Assembly: GCA_022599995.1 (NCBI GenBank)
Contig: JAHZLG010000181.1
Location: forward strand, 1 to 27,486
Reading direction: 5' to 3'
Length of the DNA stretch: 27,486 bases
DNA from: Alphaproteobacteria bacterium
GTDB lineage: Bacteria > Pseudomonadota > Alphaproteobacteria > CBDBCS01 > JAHZLG01
In this document: positions 1-8,251 of the stretch, in pieces
Numbering within the stretch: the stretch's first letter is position 1
How the letters are laid out: every line of letters begins with the position of its first letter
Made by a program: the position numbers and the translations under genes
Notes under the pieces: model-generated
Told to the model about the DNA's origin: nothing
Databases searched by the model: none
What the model saw: only the letters and a program-made list of their open reading frames with translations

Positions 1-21
1 CACCTTCGTTGCTTTGGCACC

Positions 22-36
22 CCGCCTTGCGGGCGG
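22..36 (+). terminator. Possible rho-independent terminator of an upstream gene
   Basis: CCGCC and GGCGG form a 5-bp stem around a TTGCG loop, followed by a T-rich run (TTGTTGTTTCTCTTTTC). It precedes nrdA and would end a transcript entering from outside the window. The stem is short and the T run is interrupted, so this is tentative. The same T-rich stretch also serves as the nrdA leader. Confidence 0.3.
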
Positions 37-68
37 TTGTTGTTTCTCTTTTCTTTGTTGCTGTGCTC

Positions 69-1931
69 ATGACCTTTGATCCGTTGCCCACGCACTCGCC
101 ACCCGAGTCGGAGCCGACCCTTTTTGACACAGCCCACTCCGGCACCGGCGGCCCGTCGTCGCGGCACGTTTCGCGCAAGGGGCTTTCGATCACAGTCGAT
201 GACCGACGCAACAACAACATCACCGATTTTGGGCATCGGGTGATGGAACAGTCTTATCTTTACGGCGAAGAAAACGTGCAAGACATGTTTGCCCGTGTGG
301 CGATGCACTATGCCGACGACAACCGTCATGCCCAGCGGCTCTACGACGCCATGTCGCATCTTTGGTTGATGCCTGCGACGCCGATCCTTTCGAATGGGGG
401 CACGAGTCGCGGGTTGCCGATCTCTTGTTTTGTGAATGAGGTTGGTGATTCCCTGCACGACATTGTTGGCACGTGGAACGAGAACACGTGGCTTGCCTCA
501 CGCGGGGGCGGGATTGGCACCTACTGGGGGAATGTGCGGTCGAATCACGAAACGATTGGCGAGGTGGGGACAAGCTCCGGGATTTTCCCCTTCATCAAGG
601 TCATGGACAGCATGACCCAAGCGATCAGCCAAGGGGCTATTCGTCGGGGATCGGCGGCGGTGTACCTTCCGGTTGATCACCCTGAGATCGAAGAATTCAT
701 CGAGATGCGGCGCGTCACCGGCGGAGAAATAAACCGCCGCATGCCCGAATTGCACCATGGCGTGGTGATCACCGACGCATTCATGCAGGCGGTGGAACGC
801 AACCTGCCGTGGGAGTTGCGCAGCCCGCGCAAGTCGCGTGAGGTACTGCGCACCGTGAAGGCCCGTGATATTTGGGTGAGCCTGTTGAAGGCGCGCATCG
901 AGACGGGCGAGCCCTACATGCTCTTCATCGACCACGTGAACAGCGCACGCACCGAGAGTCACAAAGCGGAGGGGCTCGAGGTACGCACGTCCAATCTGTG
1001 CTCTGAGATCATGCTGCCCACCGGAATTGATACATTGGGCGAACAACGCACGGCCGTGTGTTGTCTTTCTTCGATGAACCTTGATCGCTTCGACGAGTGG
1101 GGCGATAACCCCGTTATCATCGAAGACGTGATGCGCTTTCTGGACAACGTCCTGACGGAATTCATCGACACCGCCCCCGCCGAATTTGCCCATGCGACCT
1201 ACTCGGCTAAGCAGGAGCGGTCGGTCGGGTTGGGGGTCATGGGGTTCCATAGCTTCCTTCAAACCAAGGGCATCCCGATAGAAAGTCCTTTGGCGCGATC
1301 GTGGAACAAATCGATTTTCTCGCGCCTGCGCACCGCAGCAAACAAGGCGTCGCTGAAGCTTGGCCGCGAACGCGGGGCGTGCCCTGATAATGCTAAGCAC
1401 GGCAGCGAAGAGCGGTTTTCCTACAAGATGGCGGTTGCGCCGACTGCCACGATCTCGATCATTTGCGGCGGCACGTCTCCGGGCATCGAGCCTATCACGG
1501 CGAATATCTACGAACACAAGACGCGCACGGCGGGCAACGTTGTCATTAAGAATCGAGCCCTTCGGACGTTGCTCGCGAAGAAGGGGGCTGACACGAAAGA
1601 AGTCTGGGAGGGCATTCAACACCACCATGGCTCGGTGCAACACCTGACCGACCTGCTTGATGATCACGAGCGCGACACCTTCAAAACCGCCTTTGAGATC
1701 AATCAGTACCAACTGATCGATCTGGCGGCAGACCGTACCCCATTCATCTGTCAGGGGCAGTCATTGAACCTGTTCTTGCCGCCGAACATTCACAAACGTG
1801 ATCTCCATCGTGTGCACCACAAGGCGTGGGAATCGGGGGTAAAGTCGCTGTACTATGTGCGCTCGCGTGCCCTTCGCCGCGCTGGCGATTCGTTGGAGGC
1901 ACCTCCCGTAGATTGCGCTTGGTGCGAATAA
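69..1931 (+). CDS. nrdA: Class I ribonucleoside-diphosphate reductase, alpha (large) subunit
   Basis: This enzyme reduces ribonucleoside diphosphates to deoxynucleotides in the cytosol, working with a radical-generating beta subunit (NrdB) that is not in the window. The 620-residue product has the family signatures. LPISCFVNEVGDSL and RTAVCCLSSMNL hold the substrate-reducing cysteine pair, and NLCSEI holds the thiyl-radical cysteine. GTSPGIEPITANIYEHKTR and LYYVRSRAL (the tyrosine radical-transfer pair) follow, and a C-terminal CAWC pair can be re-reduced by thioredoxin or glutaredoxin. No N-terminal ATP-cone is evident, so activity-site allostery may be absent. I chose the ATG at 69. The frame extends to an ATG at position 9, but those residues are hydrophobic, unlike the family, and overlap the terminator-like hairpin. 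No Shine-Dalgarno sequence is visible; the leader is T-rich. The gene converges on the TPR gene across a repeat-filled gap. The family assignment is firm and the exact start is not. Confidence 0.93.
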   Translation: MTFDPLPTHSPPESEPTLFDTAHSGTGGPSSRHVSRKGLSITVDDRRNNNITDFGHRVMEQSYLYGEENVQDMFARVAMHYADDNRHAQRLYDAMSHLWLMPATPILSNGGTSRGLPISCFVNEVGDSLHDIVGTWNENTWLASRGGGIGTYWGNVRSNHETIGEVGTSSGIFPFIKVMDSMTQAISQGAIRRGSAAVYLPVDHPEIEEFIEMRRVTGGEINRRMPELHHGVVITDAFMQAVERNLPWELRSPRKSREVLRTVKARDIWVSLLKARIETGEPYMLFIDHVNSARTESHKAEGLEVRTSNLCSEIMLPTGIDTLGEQRTAVCCLSSMNLDRFDEWGDNPVIIEDVMRFLDNVLTEFIDTAPAEFAHATYSAKQERSVGLGVMGFHSFLQTKGIPIESPLARSWNKSIFSRLRTAANKASLKLGRERGACPDNAKHGSEERFSYKMAVAPTATISIICGGTSPGIEPITANIYEHKTRTAGNVVIKNRALRTLLAKKGADTKEVWEGIQHHHGSVQHLTDLLDDHERDTFKTAFEINQYQLIDLAADRTPFICQGQSLNLFLPPNIHKRDLHRVHHKAWESGVKSLYYVRSRALRRAGDSLEAPPVDCAWCE

Positions 1932-1951
1932 GCCCCGGGGCGGCGGCGGGA

Positions 1952-2193
1952 AGGGGCGTGCGACTGGAGGGGGGGCGTGTGCCTGAGCCGGCGTGCGCCT
2001 GGGCCCGTGTGCCTAAGCCGGCGTGACCTAATACGCACCTAACGCACCTCACTTAAAAGAACGCTGGGCAGAGCTCCTGGAATGGGGGGAAGGGGCGTGC
2101 GCCTGGAGGGGAGGGGCGTGTGCCTGAGACGGCGCGACCTAGTACGCACCTCACGCATCTCACTTAAAAGAACGCTGGGCAGAGCTCCTGGAA
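1952..2193. repeat. Degenerate tandem duplication that includes the 3' end of the TPR gene
   Basis: Two copies lie 111 bp apart. The 33 bases at 2050-2082 recur without change at 2161-2193; this block is the minus-strand stop codon and last 10 or so codons of the TPR gene. The flanking GC-rich parts (1952-2049 and 2091-2160) also align, with small gaps. The left copy contains an extra 30-bp internal repeat around 1976-2028 (GTGTGCCTGAGCCGGCG type). The duplication fills the gap between the convergent nrdA and TPR genes. Confidence 0.85.
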
Positions 2194-5100
2194 ATCGACC
2201 CGCGACGGGGCAGGTGCGCCCGCCTCGCGAATGTACCGCGTGCGGGCACGTTGCAAGTGATCGCGATCGGCAGAAGCCAATGACACCGCATAACGCGCAA
2301 TGGTCGTGGCATCCAACGAGGCACGCGGCGCAAACAAAAAAGCAAAAACCTCGGCATAAGCACTCGACGCCGTGTCGGCACGAAAGCGATTGGACAGGGC
2401 GGTTAATCCGTCCTCATCCCCAAGCAGGCTTAGGGCTAGCCCCCAACGGATAAGAAACAATTCCGATTGAGCCGTCAGCCCCGATTCGGCACGCAAGTCA
2501 TTGGCAACCAGACGTTGCATCACAGAAGCAACCTCCTGCCATTGCTTGCCGCGCCAGTAAATGTTTGCCCGCAGCCGATCGGCTTCGAAGGAAACATCGC
2601 CGACGAGCAATGCCAGAGCCTCGTCCGTGCGCTCGAGTCTCTGCAACCCATAGGCTCGCAGCAACCGCGCCTCGCGTTGGTATCGATCTAATTCGACCGC
2701 GCCAAAGTCATTGGATTGAAGACGGGTGACGGCCTCCTCGTATTGCCCCCCCAGCATCTCCAACAGGGCAGCTTTCACAATCACCCGGCGGCGTTCAACC
2801 CCCTGATGGCGGTCAATGTACAGGCGGTTACCGACCAAATCCAAGGCGACATCGTAGGCCTCAATCCGTGCCAAACGATCTGCCAACGATTCTATCAGCC
2901 GCGCCCCTTCCTCACCCGCAGGGATCAGCTCGCGAAACCGCAGGAACAGCTCCAGCGCCTCTTGTGACTGCAGGCCGTACTCCTCGGGGCTCAACAGGGT
3001 CTGGATAAATATCTGACTCATGTTGCGCGCCACCACGAGCGAATTGGGATCGTTCTCAAGACTCGCCAAAAGGTTACGATACACGGCAAGGCCGCTCGCA
3101 TAATCGCCGCTTAGGAGGTAGAAGCACCCCAAAACTTGGCGGCCTTGCACTGCCAGCAGCCCGTCATCCCAGCCAAACAGCAGGTGCCTCAGCGTCTCGA
3201 TCGCCTCGGCGGACTCGAGAGCATCCTGGGCGTACAGCGGCGGGAACCCGTCAACAGCTGCCTGCAATCCCCAGAGCACATCGCGATCATTGGCCATCTC
3301 CAAGATGACCTGCTTGGCACGCGACGTGTTGCCTTCGTCAATATCGAAGAGCCCCACATTCAGGCGCAAGGCGTACTCCCGATGCCGCGCCGAGAAGAAG
3401 AGGTTGGCGGTCGTCAGCCGCTCTATCCAATCCCGGGCATCGACGCTGTTCCCTTGGGCGATGGCGACACGGATACGATCGGGGGCGATTTCCCGCTGCA
3501 ATGACTGCGGGTAGAGATTCAGCAACACATCGCCACGCAGAAATGATTGCTCCGCCAGTTGAAAGCGACGGTGCTTGGTGTGGTTCACCCCAAGCCAAAT
3601 GTGCGTTTCATCGTACTCACGCAAGGAGGGATTGGCGCGGAGAAGGGCTTCGGCTTGGACATACTTCCGTGCAAGCACCAATCCTGCGTAGCGTCCCAAG
3701 AGGGCAGGCAAGGTGTTCGCCTGCTCGGGGGCTTTGCTGCGGATGATCTCGTGGGTGGCAACGGCTTCGTGTCCTAAACCCTCGGACAGAAAAAAATGCA
3801 GCATGTCCAACCAGAAGGCAGGACGCTCCGATTCCAAATAATTGCCGTACGACTGGGTGAGGTAATTGTGCTCTGCGGTAAACAGGTCGAAGGTGCGCCG
3901 TCTCCCAATGAGGCCGAGCAACGACGCTTGGCGGTTAGACACATCGCGCTCGGTGAGGGGGAGCAACAAGCTGCTCGTTTCGGGAACAACGGGCTCGGCC
4001 GTGCCATCGGCGGGCAAAAAGGCCTGCGCATCACCAGCTCCATCATCAGCTTGCGGCGACGCACCGGGCGACACAGACTCGGGACGCCCCCCGCCAACCC
4101 GCCCCGCAGCCCCCTCGCGCACCACACGAAACCCCTCGCGGTGCGGCTCGAGGGTGACCGTGGGCAGGGATTCGCGAATCACCAACCCTTGAATGGTGTT
4201 CAACATCTGAAAGTCAGGCCAGCTCTGTTCGACGCGCACGCCGCCGCGTTCTTCGCCGGTCATCCCAACAAGCAGGCGATCCCCGGTTTCGGGGTCGATG
4301 AAACTCGCAGTCGCCCCCGGAGAGGGCATGACAACCAGAATGTCACTGCCGACTTCGATGCTGCCGAGCGGCACAACCCGAAGGTTTTCGGGGGGCAACG
4401 GCTGTGGATCGCGATAAAAACTATAGTGCCATTGAAACAGGCGTTTGGTGATAAGCCCGCGCGGCTGGCCGCGGGTGATGAATCGGAGCACTGTCGCCGT
4501 TGGGTGATCGATTTGCTCTACGGCGGTGACAAATGGTCTGGCAATTTCCGACAGTTGAAGCAGATTCGGGCTAAACCGCGCGCCAATGACCAACCAGTGA
4601 CTGCCACCATACGCGAATGCAGCCAGTGTGATATTCTCGGGAAGCAAAAACCCCACCGATCCGAGTTCATCGGGGGGAACCGCCGTCGGACGCAACGACA
4701 GCTCGCGCTCCTGTTGCGGCGCAAGGTTTACGAGCCGTTGATCCACACTTTTGTGCTCGACTTCCAGCAGGATTTGCTGCCCGCGACGCCACGTGTTGTA
4801 ATTGTAGTCGGCGGGCACATCGAGCAGGAACCGCACCCCAGCACCTGCCCCACTGCCCTGTTGCGCGCGGGGGTTACGAAACCCGAACTCACGGGGAAAG
4901 GCGGCGGCAGTATCCAACAGGTCAACGGTCAAATAGCCCGGACGCGAGAACTGCAAAGACAAGACACCGCCATCGTGCGCCGTGTCGACATTCACGGCAA
5001 TCGGCCAGTTGAACACAAAACGCGTCGCCGCCTTCGTCTGCAACAGGGTAATCGGCACCTCGACGAGGTCGGGCTGTGCCGCCGCCGCCTGCGGCGGGAC

Positions 5101-5871
5101 AAGGCTCACGGTGACGGTGTTGTCCTGTGTGGCAAAGCGCACATTGTAGGGCTGGTATAACGGGGCGAGAGGAATCTCCAAGCGGCGATTTTGGACATCG
5201 ACAAACCGGGGAAAACCGACCCCCACCGTGCCCAGCTGGTCAGCAAGGGCCGAGAGACTCATGGTAACCGGCTGGCGAAACCCAATGGTCAGGTTTTCTC
5301 CGGTGGTCACGCGATCGATAACAGCCGGTTCATCGAGGGCAAAGCTGATTTGCACGATTGCCCCATCGAATGACACGCTCGGCTCTGCCACGGATTCGCC
5401 CCCACGGGCCAGCAGGTCAACAATAAGGCGGCCTTCGTTACGCACCCGCCTCGGGGGGAGGCAAGCCACGCGTTCGATGGTCTCGGGACGCAGAACAAGC
5501 AACAGCACGCGATTTGTGGGATCGCGCTGGACGTCCCGAATGTACTTGCCCAGGGTCAAAAGTATCTGCGCTTCGTTGATGTCGACCTCCTCGGGGGCGG
5601 TCAGCACGACGGAGTTGTCCTCGACCGTGCAGGTGGTCGCGGCAATGATCGTGGGGTCGCCGATCAGTTGAACCCGACCGAAGCTTGCGTGCGGCGTCGA
5701 TTGAAGCCGCAGTAGGGGGGTATTGGACTGGGCACTCGCGACCCCTCCTACCCCTAGTACCCCTCCCATCCCTAGTATCCCCAATATCACTAGTATCCCC
5801 ACCAGTGTCCAAACCATCCTAGCCAAGCGGATCACCCCGCCGAATTGCCATCTCATGCGCAGGAAATTCAC
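2164..5871 (-). CDS. Large secreted TPR-repeat protein of unknown function
   Basis: The product is 1235 residues. Residues 1-48 form a signal peptide with a long Gly/Leu/Val core ending VASAQS, so it is probably exported to the periplasm. Residues 49-585 look beta-rich, with segments such as TRFVFNWPIAVN that recall the repeated AMIN-like domains of large alphaproteobacterial envelope proteins. Residues 586-635 are a Gly/Pro/Ala/Asp linker. Residues 640-1230 are helical, with TPR-like pairs (for example AEALLRANPSLREYDETHIW and RLLRAYGLQRLERTDEALAL). The start is a GTG whose codon overlaps the TGA of the upstream peptidase gene (GTGA), with AGGG about 9 nt before it; an ATG 15 bp inside the frame is the alternative. 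The overlap implies translational coupling and a shared role with the peptidase. I know no named function. It could be a scaffold or substrate in the envelope. Confidence 0.75.
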   Translation of the reverse strand: MNFLRMRWQFGGVIRLARMVWTLVGILVILGILGMGGVLGVGGVASAQSNTPLLRLQSTPHASFGRVQLIGDPTIIAATTCTVEDNSVVLTAPEEVDINEAQILLTLGKYIRDVQRDPTNRVLLLVLRPETIERVACLPPRRVRNEGRLIVDLLARGGESVAEPSVSFDGAIVQISFALDEPAVIDRVTTGENLTIGFRQPVTMSLSALADQLGTVGVGFPRFVDVQNRRLEIPLAPLYQPYNVRFATQDNTVTVSLVPPQAAAAQPDLVEVPITLLQTKAATRFVFNWPIAVNVDTAHDGGVLSLQFSRPGYLTVDLLDTAAAFPREFGFRNPRAQQGSGAGAGVRFLLDVPADYNYNTWRRGQQILLEVEHKSVDQRLVNLAPQQERELSLRPTAVPPDELGSVGFLLPENITLAAFAYGGSHWLVIGARFSPNLLQLSEIARPFVTAVEQIDHPTATVLRFITRGQPRGLITKRLFQWHYSFYRDPQPLPPENLRVVPLGSIEVGSDILVVMPSPGATASFIDPETGDRLLVGMTGEERGGVRVEQSWPDFQMLNTIQGLVIRESLPTVTLEPHREGFRVVREGAAGRVGGGRPESVSPGASPQADDGAGDAQAFLPADGTAEPVVPETSSLLLPLTERDVSNRQASLLGLIGRRRTFDLFTAEHNYLTQSYGNYLESERPAFWLDMLHFFLSEGLGHEAVATHEIIRSKAPEQANTLPALLGRYAGLVLARKYVQAEALLRANPSLREYDETHIWLGVNHTKHRRFQLAEQSFLRGDVLLNLYPQSLQREIAPDRIRVAIAQGNSVDARDWIERLTTANLFFSARHREYALRLNVGLFDIDEGNTSRAKQVILEMANDRDVLWGLQAAVDGFPPLYAQDALESAEAIETLRHLLFGWDDGLLAVQGRQVLGCFYLLSGDYASGLAVYRNLLASLENDPNSLVVARNMSQIFIQTLLSPEEYGLQSQEALELFLRFRELIPAGEEGARLIESLADRLARIEAYDVALDLVGNRLYIDRHQGVERRRVIVKAALLEMLGGQYEEAVTRLQSNDFGAVELDRYQREARLLRAYGLQRLERTDEALALLVGDVSFEADRLRANIYWRGKQWQEVASVMQRLVANDLRAESGLTAQSELFLIRWGLALSLLGDEDGLTALSNRFRADTASSAYAEVFAFLFAPRASLDATTIARYAVSLASADRDHLQRARTRYIREAGAPAPSRVDFQELCPAFF
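5742..5805. repeat. 9-bp repeat units encoding the signal-peptide core of the TPR protein
   Basis: On the plus strand the stretch reads as successive 9-mers such as CCCTAGTAC, CCCTCCCAT, CCCTAGTAT, CCCCAATAT and CACTAGTAT. Read on the minus strand they encode three-residue steps (ILG, MGG, VLG, VGG), which make up the hydrophobic core of the export signal. Confidence 0.7.
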
Positions 5872-7058
5872 AGGTCAGACCCTTGGTTCATCAAGACGAG
5901 CGATTCAACCGCGTCACTGTCAATTGCCTGGCTGCTCCGCGGAGAGATATGCCCGATGGGGAACAACCCCGGCCCGACGGGTTCCACCAAAACATAGGTT
6001 GTGCCCCCAACCGTAATCGCAGCGTCGCCCTCCCGCGGGGGAATGGCTAGGCCAAGAAAGGCATGCTCGGGGATCAGCACCATCACGGTGGTAACATCCG
6101 GCCACATCGCACCCAGCACGGCAGCCATGGCTGTTGTCTTCGTATCACAGTCGCCCTTGTTCAAATCGATCAGGGCGTAGGGTGACACAAACCCCGCGAT
6201 CCCTTCGCGGTCACGCGTCAGCAATTCATCGTAGGGAATGGATTGGAAAAACCGCAGGGCAAAGGCGAGCTGCTCCCGCCGGTCGCTGGACGCGCGCAGG
6301 AAGATATTGGACAACACATCGAGCCGCTCGGCATATTCGCCCGCAATAGCCGCATAGTTCAACCGCACAAAACCCAGTCGGTCATCGCGGATCAGGTAGT
6401 GACTTGCCATGATATTGTCGGCGCGGTCATCCAATGCCTCGCGCACATCGAATTGGCCGTACTCCTCCTGCACCACCGCCAGTTGCCGGTGGTAATTCTC
6501 GGTGAGCAGGGCGTATTGCTCGTCAAAGTGGGCGATGGCGTCATCAATGTCCTGCTTCTGCCGCCGCAGATAAACCCCACTGCCCTCGCGTCCGACCCTG
6601 ATGGACTCGCCCTCGCGCGTCACCACGTAATTGATGGTACCGGGCAGGCGATCGTTCACAAAGGCGGCAAGGGCAATCAGGTCTTGCTCATAGTCATCGA
6701 ACAAGCCTTGCTGGGCTTCTAAGTAGCGGGCGTTGCGTTGATCCTGAAACGCCTGCCCATCCGCCCTGATCTGTGCCGAGAGCGCGTCCAATGAGGGAAT
6801 ATCACGGATGCTTGCCTCGACCTCTGCCCGGGGGAGACGCAACCTTATGCGCCACGTTTGCCGGTTGGCATCGGCAAATTCGTATTTGTAGGTGAATTGG
6901 TCATCGGTGATCTCCTTCGCAAAAGAGAGTTGCTGGGCAAGCGCAGGAGGCGCGGCCAACCCAAGACTCAGCGCACCGAGCAGCGCACCGCACACCCATG
7001 TGCCTCGCCGCACAAGAGCACGCAGCGACACAACCGATTTATCCAAAAACGCAGCCAT
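5868..7058 (-). CDS. Secreted transglutaminase-like cysteine peptidase
   Basis: The product is 396 residues from the chosen ATG. It opens with a signal peptide (MAAFLDKSVV, then a hydrophobic stretch ending PALAQQ), so it probably acts outside the inner membrane. The middle (about residues 60-230) is rich in charged, glutamine-containing helices. The C-terminal part holds the papain/transglutaminase-fold catalytic pattern: the Cys in LNKGDCDTKTTA near residue 303, the His in IPEHAFLGLAI near 332, and an acidic residue in YVLVEPVGPG. Proteins of this fold in bacteria are usually peptidases. The gene runs into the TPR gene with a 4-bp overlap, so the two are made together. The open frame extends 5' into rsmI, but only the ATG at 7058 gives a clean signal peptide without overlap; an upstream ATG at 7184 would add a second hydrophobic segment. 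No Shine-Dalgarno is seen; the leader is T/C-rich. Substrate unknown. Confidence 0.78.
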   Translation of the reverse strand: MAAFLDKSVVSLRALVRRGTWVCGALLGALSLGLAAPPALAQQLSFAKEITDDQFTYKYEFADANRQTWRIRLRLPRAEVEASIRDIPSLDALSAQIRADGQAFQDQRNARYLEAQQGLFDDYEQDLIALAAFVNDRLPGTINYVVTREGESIRVGREGSGVYLRRQKQDIDDAIAHFDEQYALLTENYHRQLAVVQEEYGQFDVREALDDRADNIMASHYLIRDDRLGFVRLNYAAIAGEYAERLDVLSNIFLRASSDRREQLAFALRFFQSIPYDELLTRDREGIAGFVSPYALIDLNKGDCDTKTTAMAAVLGAMWPDVTTVMVLIPEHAFLGLAIPPREGDAAITVGGTTYVLVEPVGPGLFPIGHISPRSSQAIDSDAVESLVLMNQGSDL

Positions 7059-7263
7059 CAACCGAAGAAAGACCAAAGAAAGAAACGCCACCAACAACGA
7101 ACCCCACCAACAACGAACCCGATGACCGAATTCACCATCTTTATCCCTCAGGGGAGCACCAGCGCGGGGAGCCATCTGAACCATCACGGGGAACCATAGA
7201 GGGGAACGGAGAAAACTGGCTTGTGCCCAACCCCCTACATCATGCCATAGGCGGTCGACAAAA
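7059..7263. other. Gap between rsmI and the peptidase gene
   Basis: No independent gene is seen. It holds two copies of a 16-bp unit (ACCAACAACGAACCCC) at 7090-7105 and 7106-7120, and an A/G-rich stretch that is T/C-rich on the coding strand just before the peptidase start. The peptidase reading frame stays open through the gap, so a longer N-terminus cannot be excluded. Confidence 0.55.
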
Positions 7264-7968
7264 TCACGCCACCTTCGCATGCCACGGGGGCACGTAACCC
7301 TCCGAGGCCAGCATGACCACGAACTCACCCTTGATCGAGACCGTCCCACTGGCGACCAACTCAGCAAGCGAAGGGAGCGTGCCCCGATAAATGCTTTCAA
7401 ATTTCTTCGTCAGCTCCCTGCCGAGCACCCCGTAGCGCGTGGGAAACATCGTCGCAAGCCGACTGACCTGATGCACGATACGATGCGGAGACTCATAAAA
7501 TACCAAGGTCGCCGGTAACTCGGCCACCAAGCCGAGCTCTTTGCGGACGCCATGCTCGGTGCGCGGCAGAAAACCGCCGAAATAAAACCGGTCGGTGGGC
7601 AACCCCGCGCAGCACAGGGCCGTGGTGATGGCACACGCCCCGGGGATGGGAACAATGACGATGCCCGCAGCGATCGCCTCGGTGACCAGCCGATAGCCCG
7701 GGTCGGCAATCAGCGGCGTGCCTGCATCGGACATCAGCCCGATAGAAGCCCCTTCTTGCAGCAACGCCAAAATGGCCGGGCGCACCTCGGCAGCATTGTG
7801 ATCATGGTAAGGCCGCACCTTCGCGGCCACTGCATGGCGTACCAGCAATTGCTTCGCCACACGGGTGTCCTCGCAGAGCACCTGGTCGCACGCCGCAAGC
7901 ATCTCAAGCGAACGCAACGAGACGTCAGCAAGGTTGCCTATCGGGGTGGCAATGATGAACAGCGGCAT
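7264..7968 (-). CDS. rsmI: 16S rRNA (cytidine-2'-O)-methyltransferase RsmI
   Basis: RsmI 2'-O-methylates cytidine 1402 of 16S rRNA in the decoding centre, using SAM. The 234-residue product has the tetrapyrrole-methylase fold motifs in order: LFIIATPIGNLADVSLRSLE at the N-terminus, CEDTRVAKQLL, MSDAGTPLIADPG, IPGACAITTAL, FYFGGFLPR, FYESPHRI and RELTKKFESIYRG. It ends soon after KGEFVVMLA, about 45-55 residues earlier than the usual 280-290-residue protein, so the C-terminal helical tail is missing. The ATG at 7968 is the standard family start (MPLFIIATPIGNL). No Shine-Dalgarno is visible. The next gene downstream on the same strand is the secreted peptidase about 200 bp away. Family assignment is firm. 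Confidence 0.92.
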   Translation of the reverse strand: MPLFIIATPIGNLADVSLRSLEMLAACDQVLCEDTRVAKQLLVRHAVAAKVRPYHDHNAAEVRPAILALLQEGASIGLMSDAGTPLIADPGYRLVTEAIAAGIVIVPIPGACAITTALCCAGLPTDRFYFGGFLPRTEHGVRKELGLVAELPATLVFYESPHRIVHQVSRLATMFPTRYGVLGRELTKKFESIYRGTLPSLAELVASGTVSIKGEFVVMLASEGYVPPWHAKVA

Positions 7969-8045
7969 GCGTGACTCAGGCGTAGGAGGAAAGACAACAG
8001 CGCACTGGCTGGCGATGGCCCATTATCCAAATGCCACGCCGGGAC

Positions 8046-8150
8046 GAGGGCACGGGGGGCACGGGGGCAAGGGAGGGCACGGGGGCAAGGGAGGGCACGG
8101 GGGCAAGGGAGGGCACGGGGGCAAGGGAGGGCACGGGGGGCAAGAAAGGA
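8046..8150. repeat. 18-bp G-rich minisatellite
   Basis: Four exact tandem copies of ACGGGGGCAAGGGAGGGC occupy 8061-8132, with partial copies on both sides. The array sits in the 283-bp gap between lutC and rsmI; no gene is seen there. The strand has closely spaced G runs and could form G-quadruplexes. Confidence 0.9.
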
Positions 8151-8251
8151 GGCATAAGCAAGGGGCAGGGAGCAAGACAAGAGGCAGTAAGAGATAGCCA
8201 GGAAGACGTCACCCAAGCAACCAGCATCGGTATCACGGTGCCTCGTGCCAG

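Noticed and set aside
498..1712. 404-codon open frame antisense to nrdA
   Set aside because: It lies wholly within a well-recognised gene, and its residues show no family motif; GC-rich genes often give such antisense frames.
3796..5160. 454-codon open frame antisense to the TPR gene
   Set aside because: The minus-strand frame has a signal peptide, coupled start and repeat structure; the plus-strand product has no recognisable domain.
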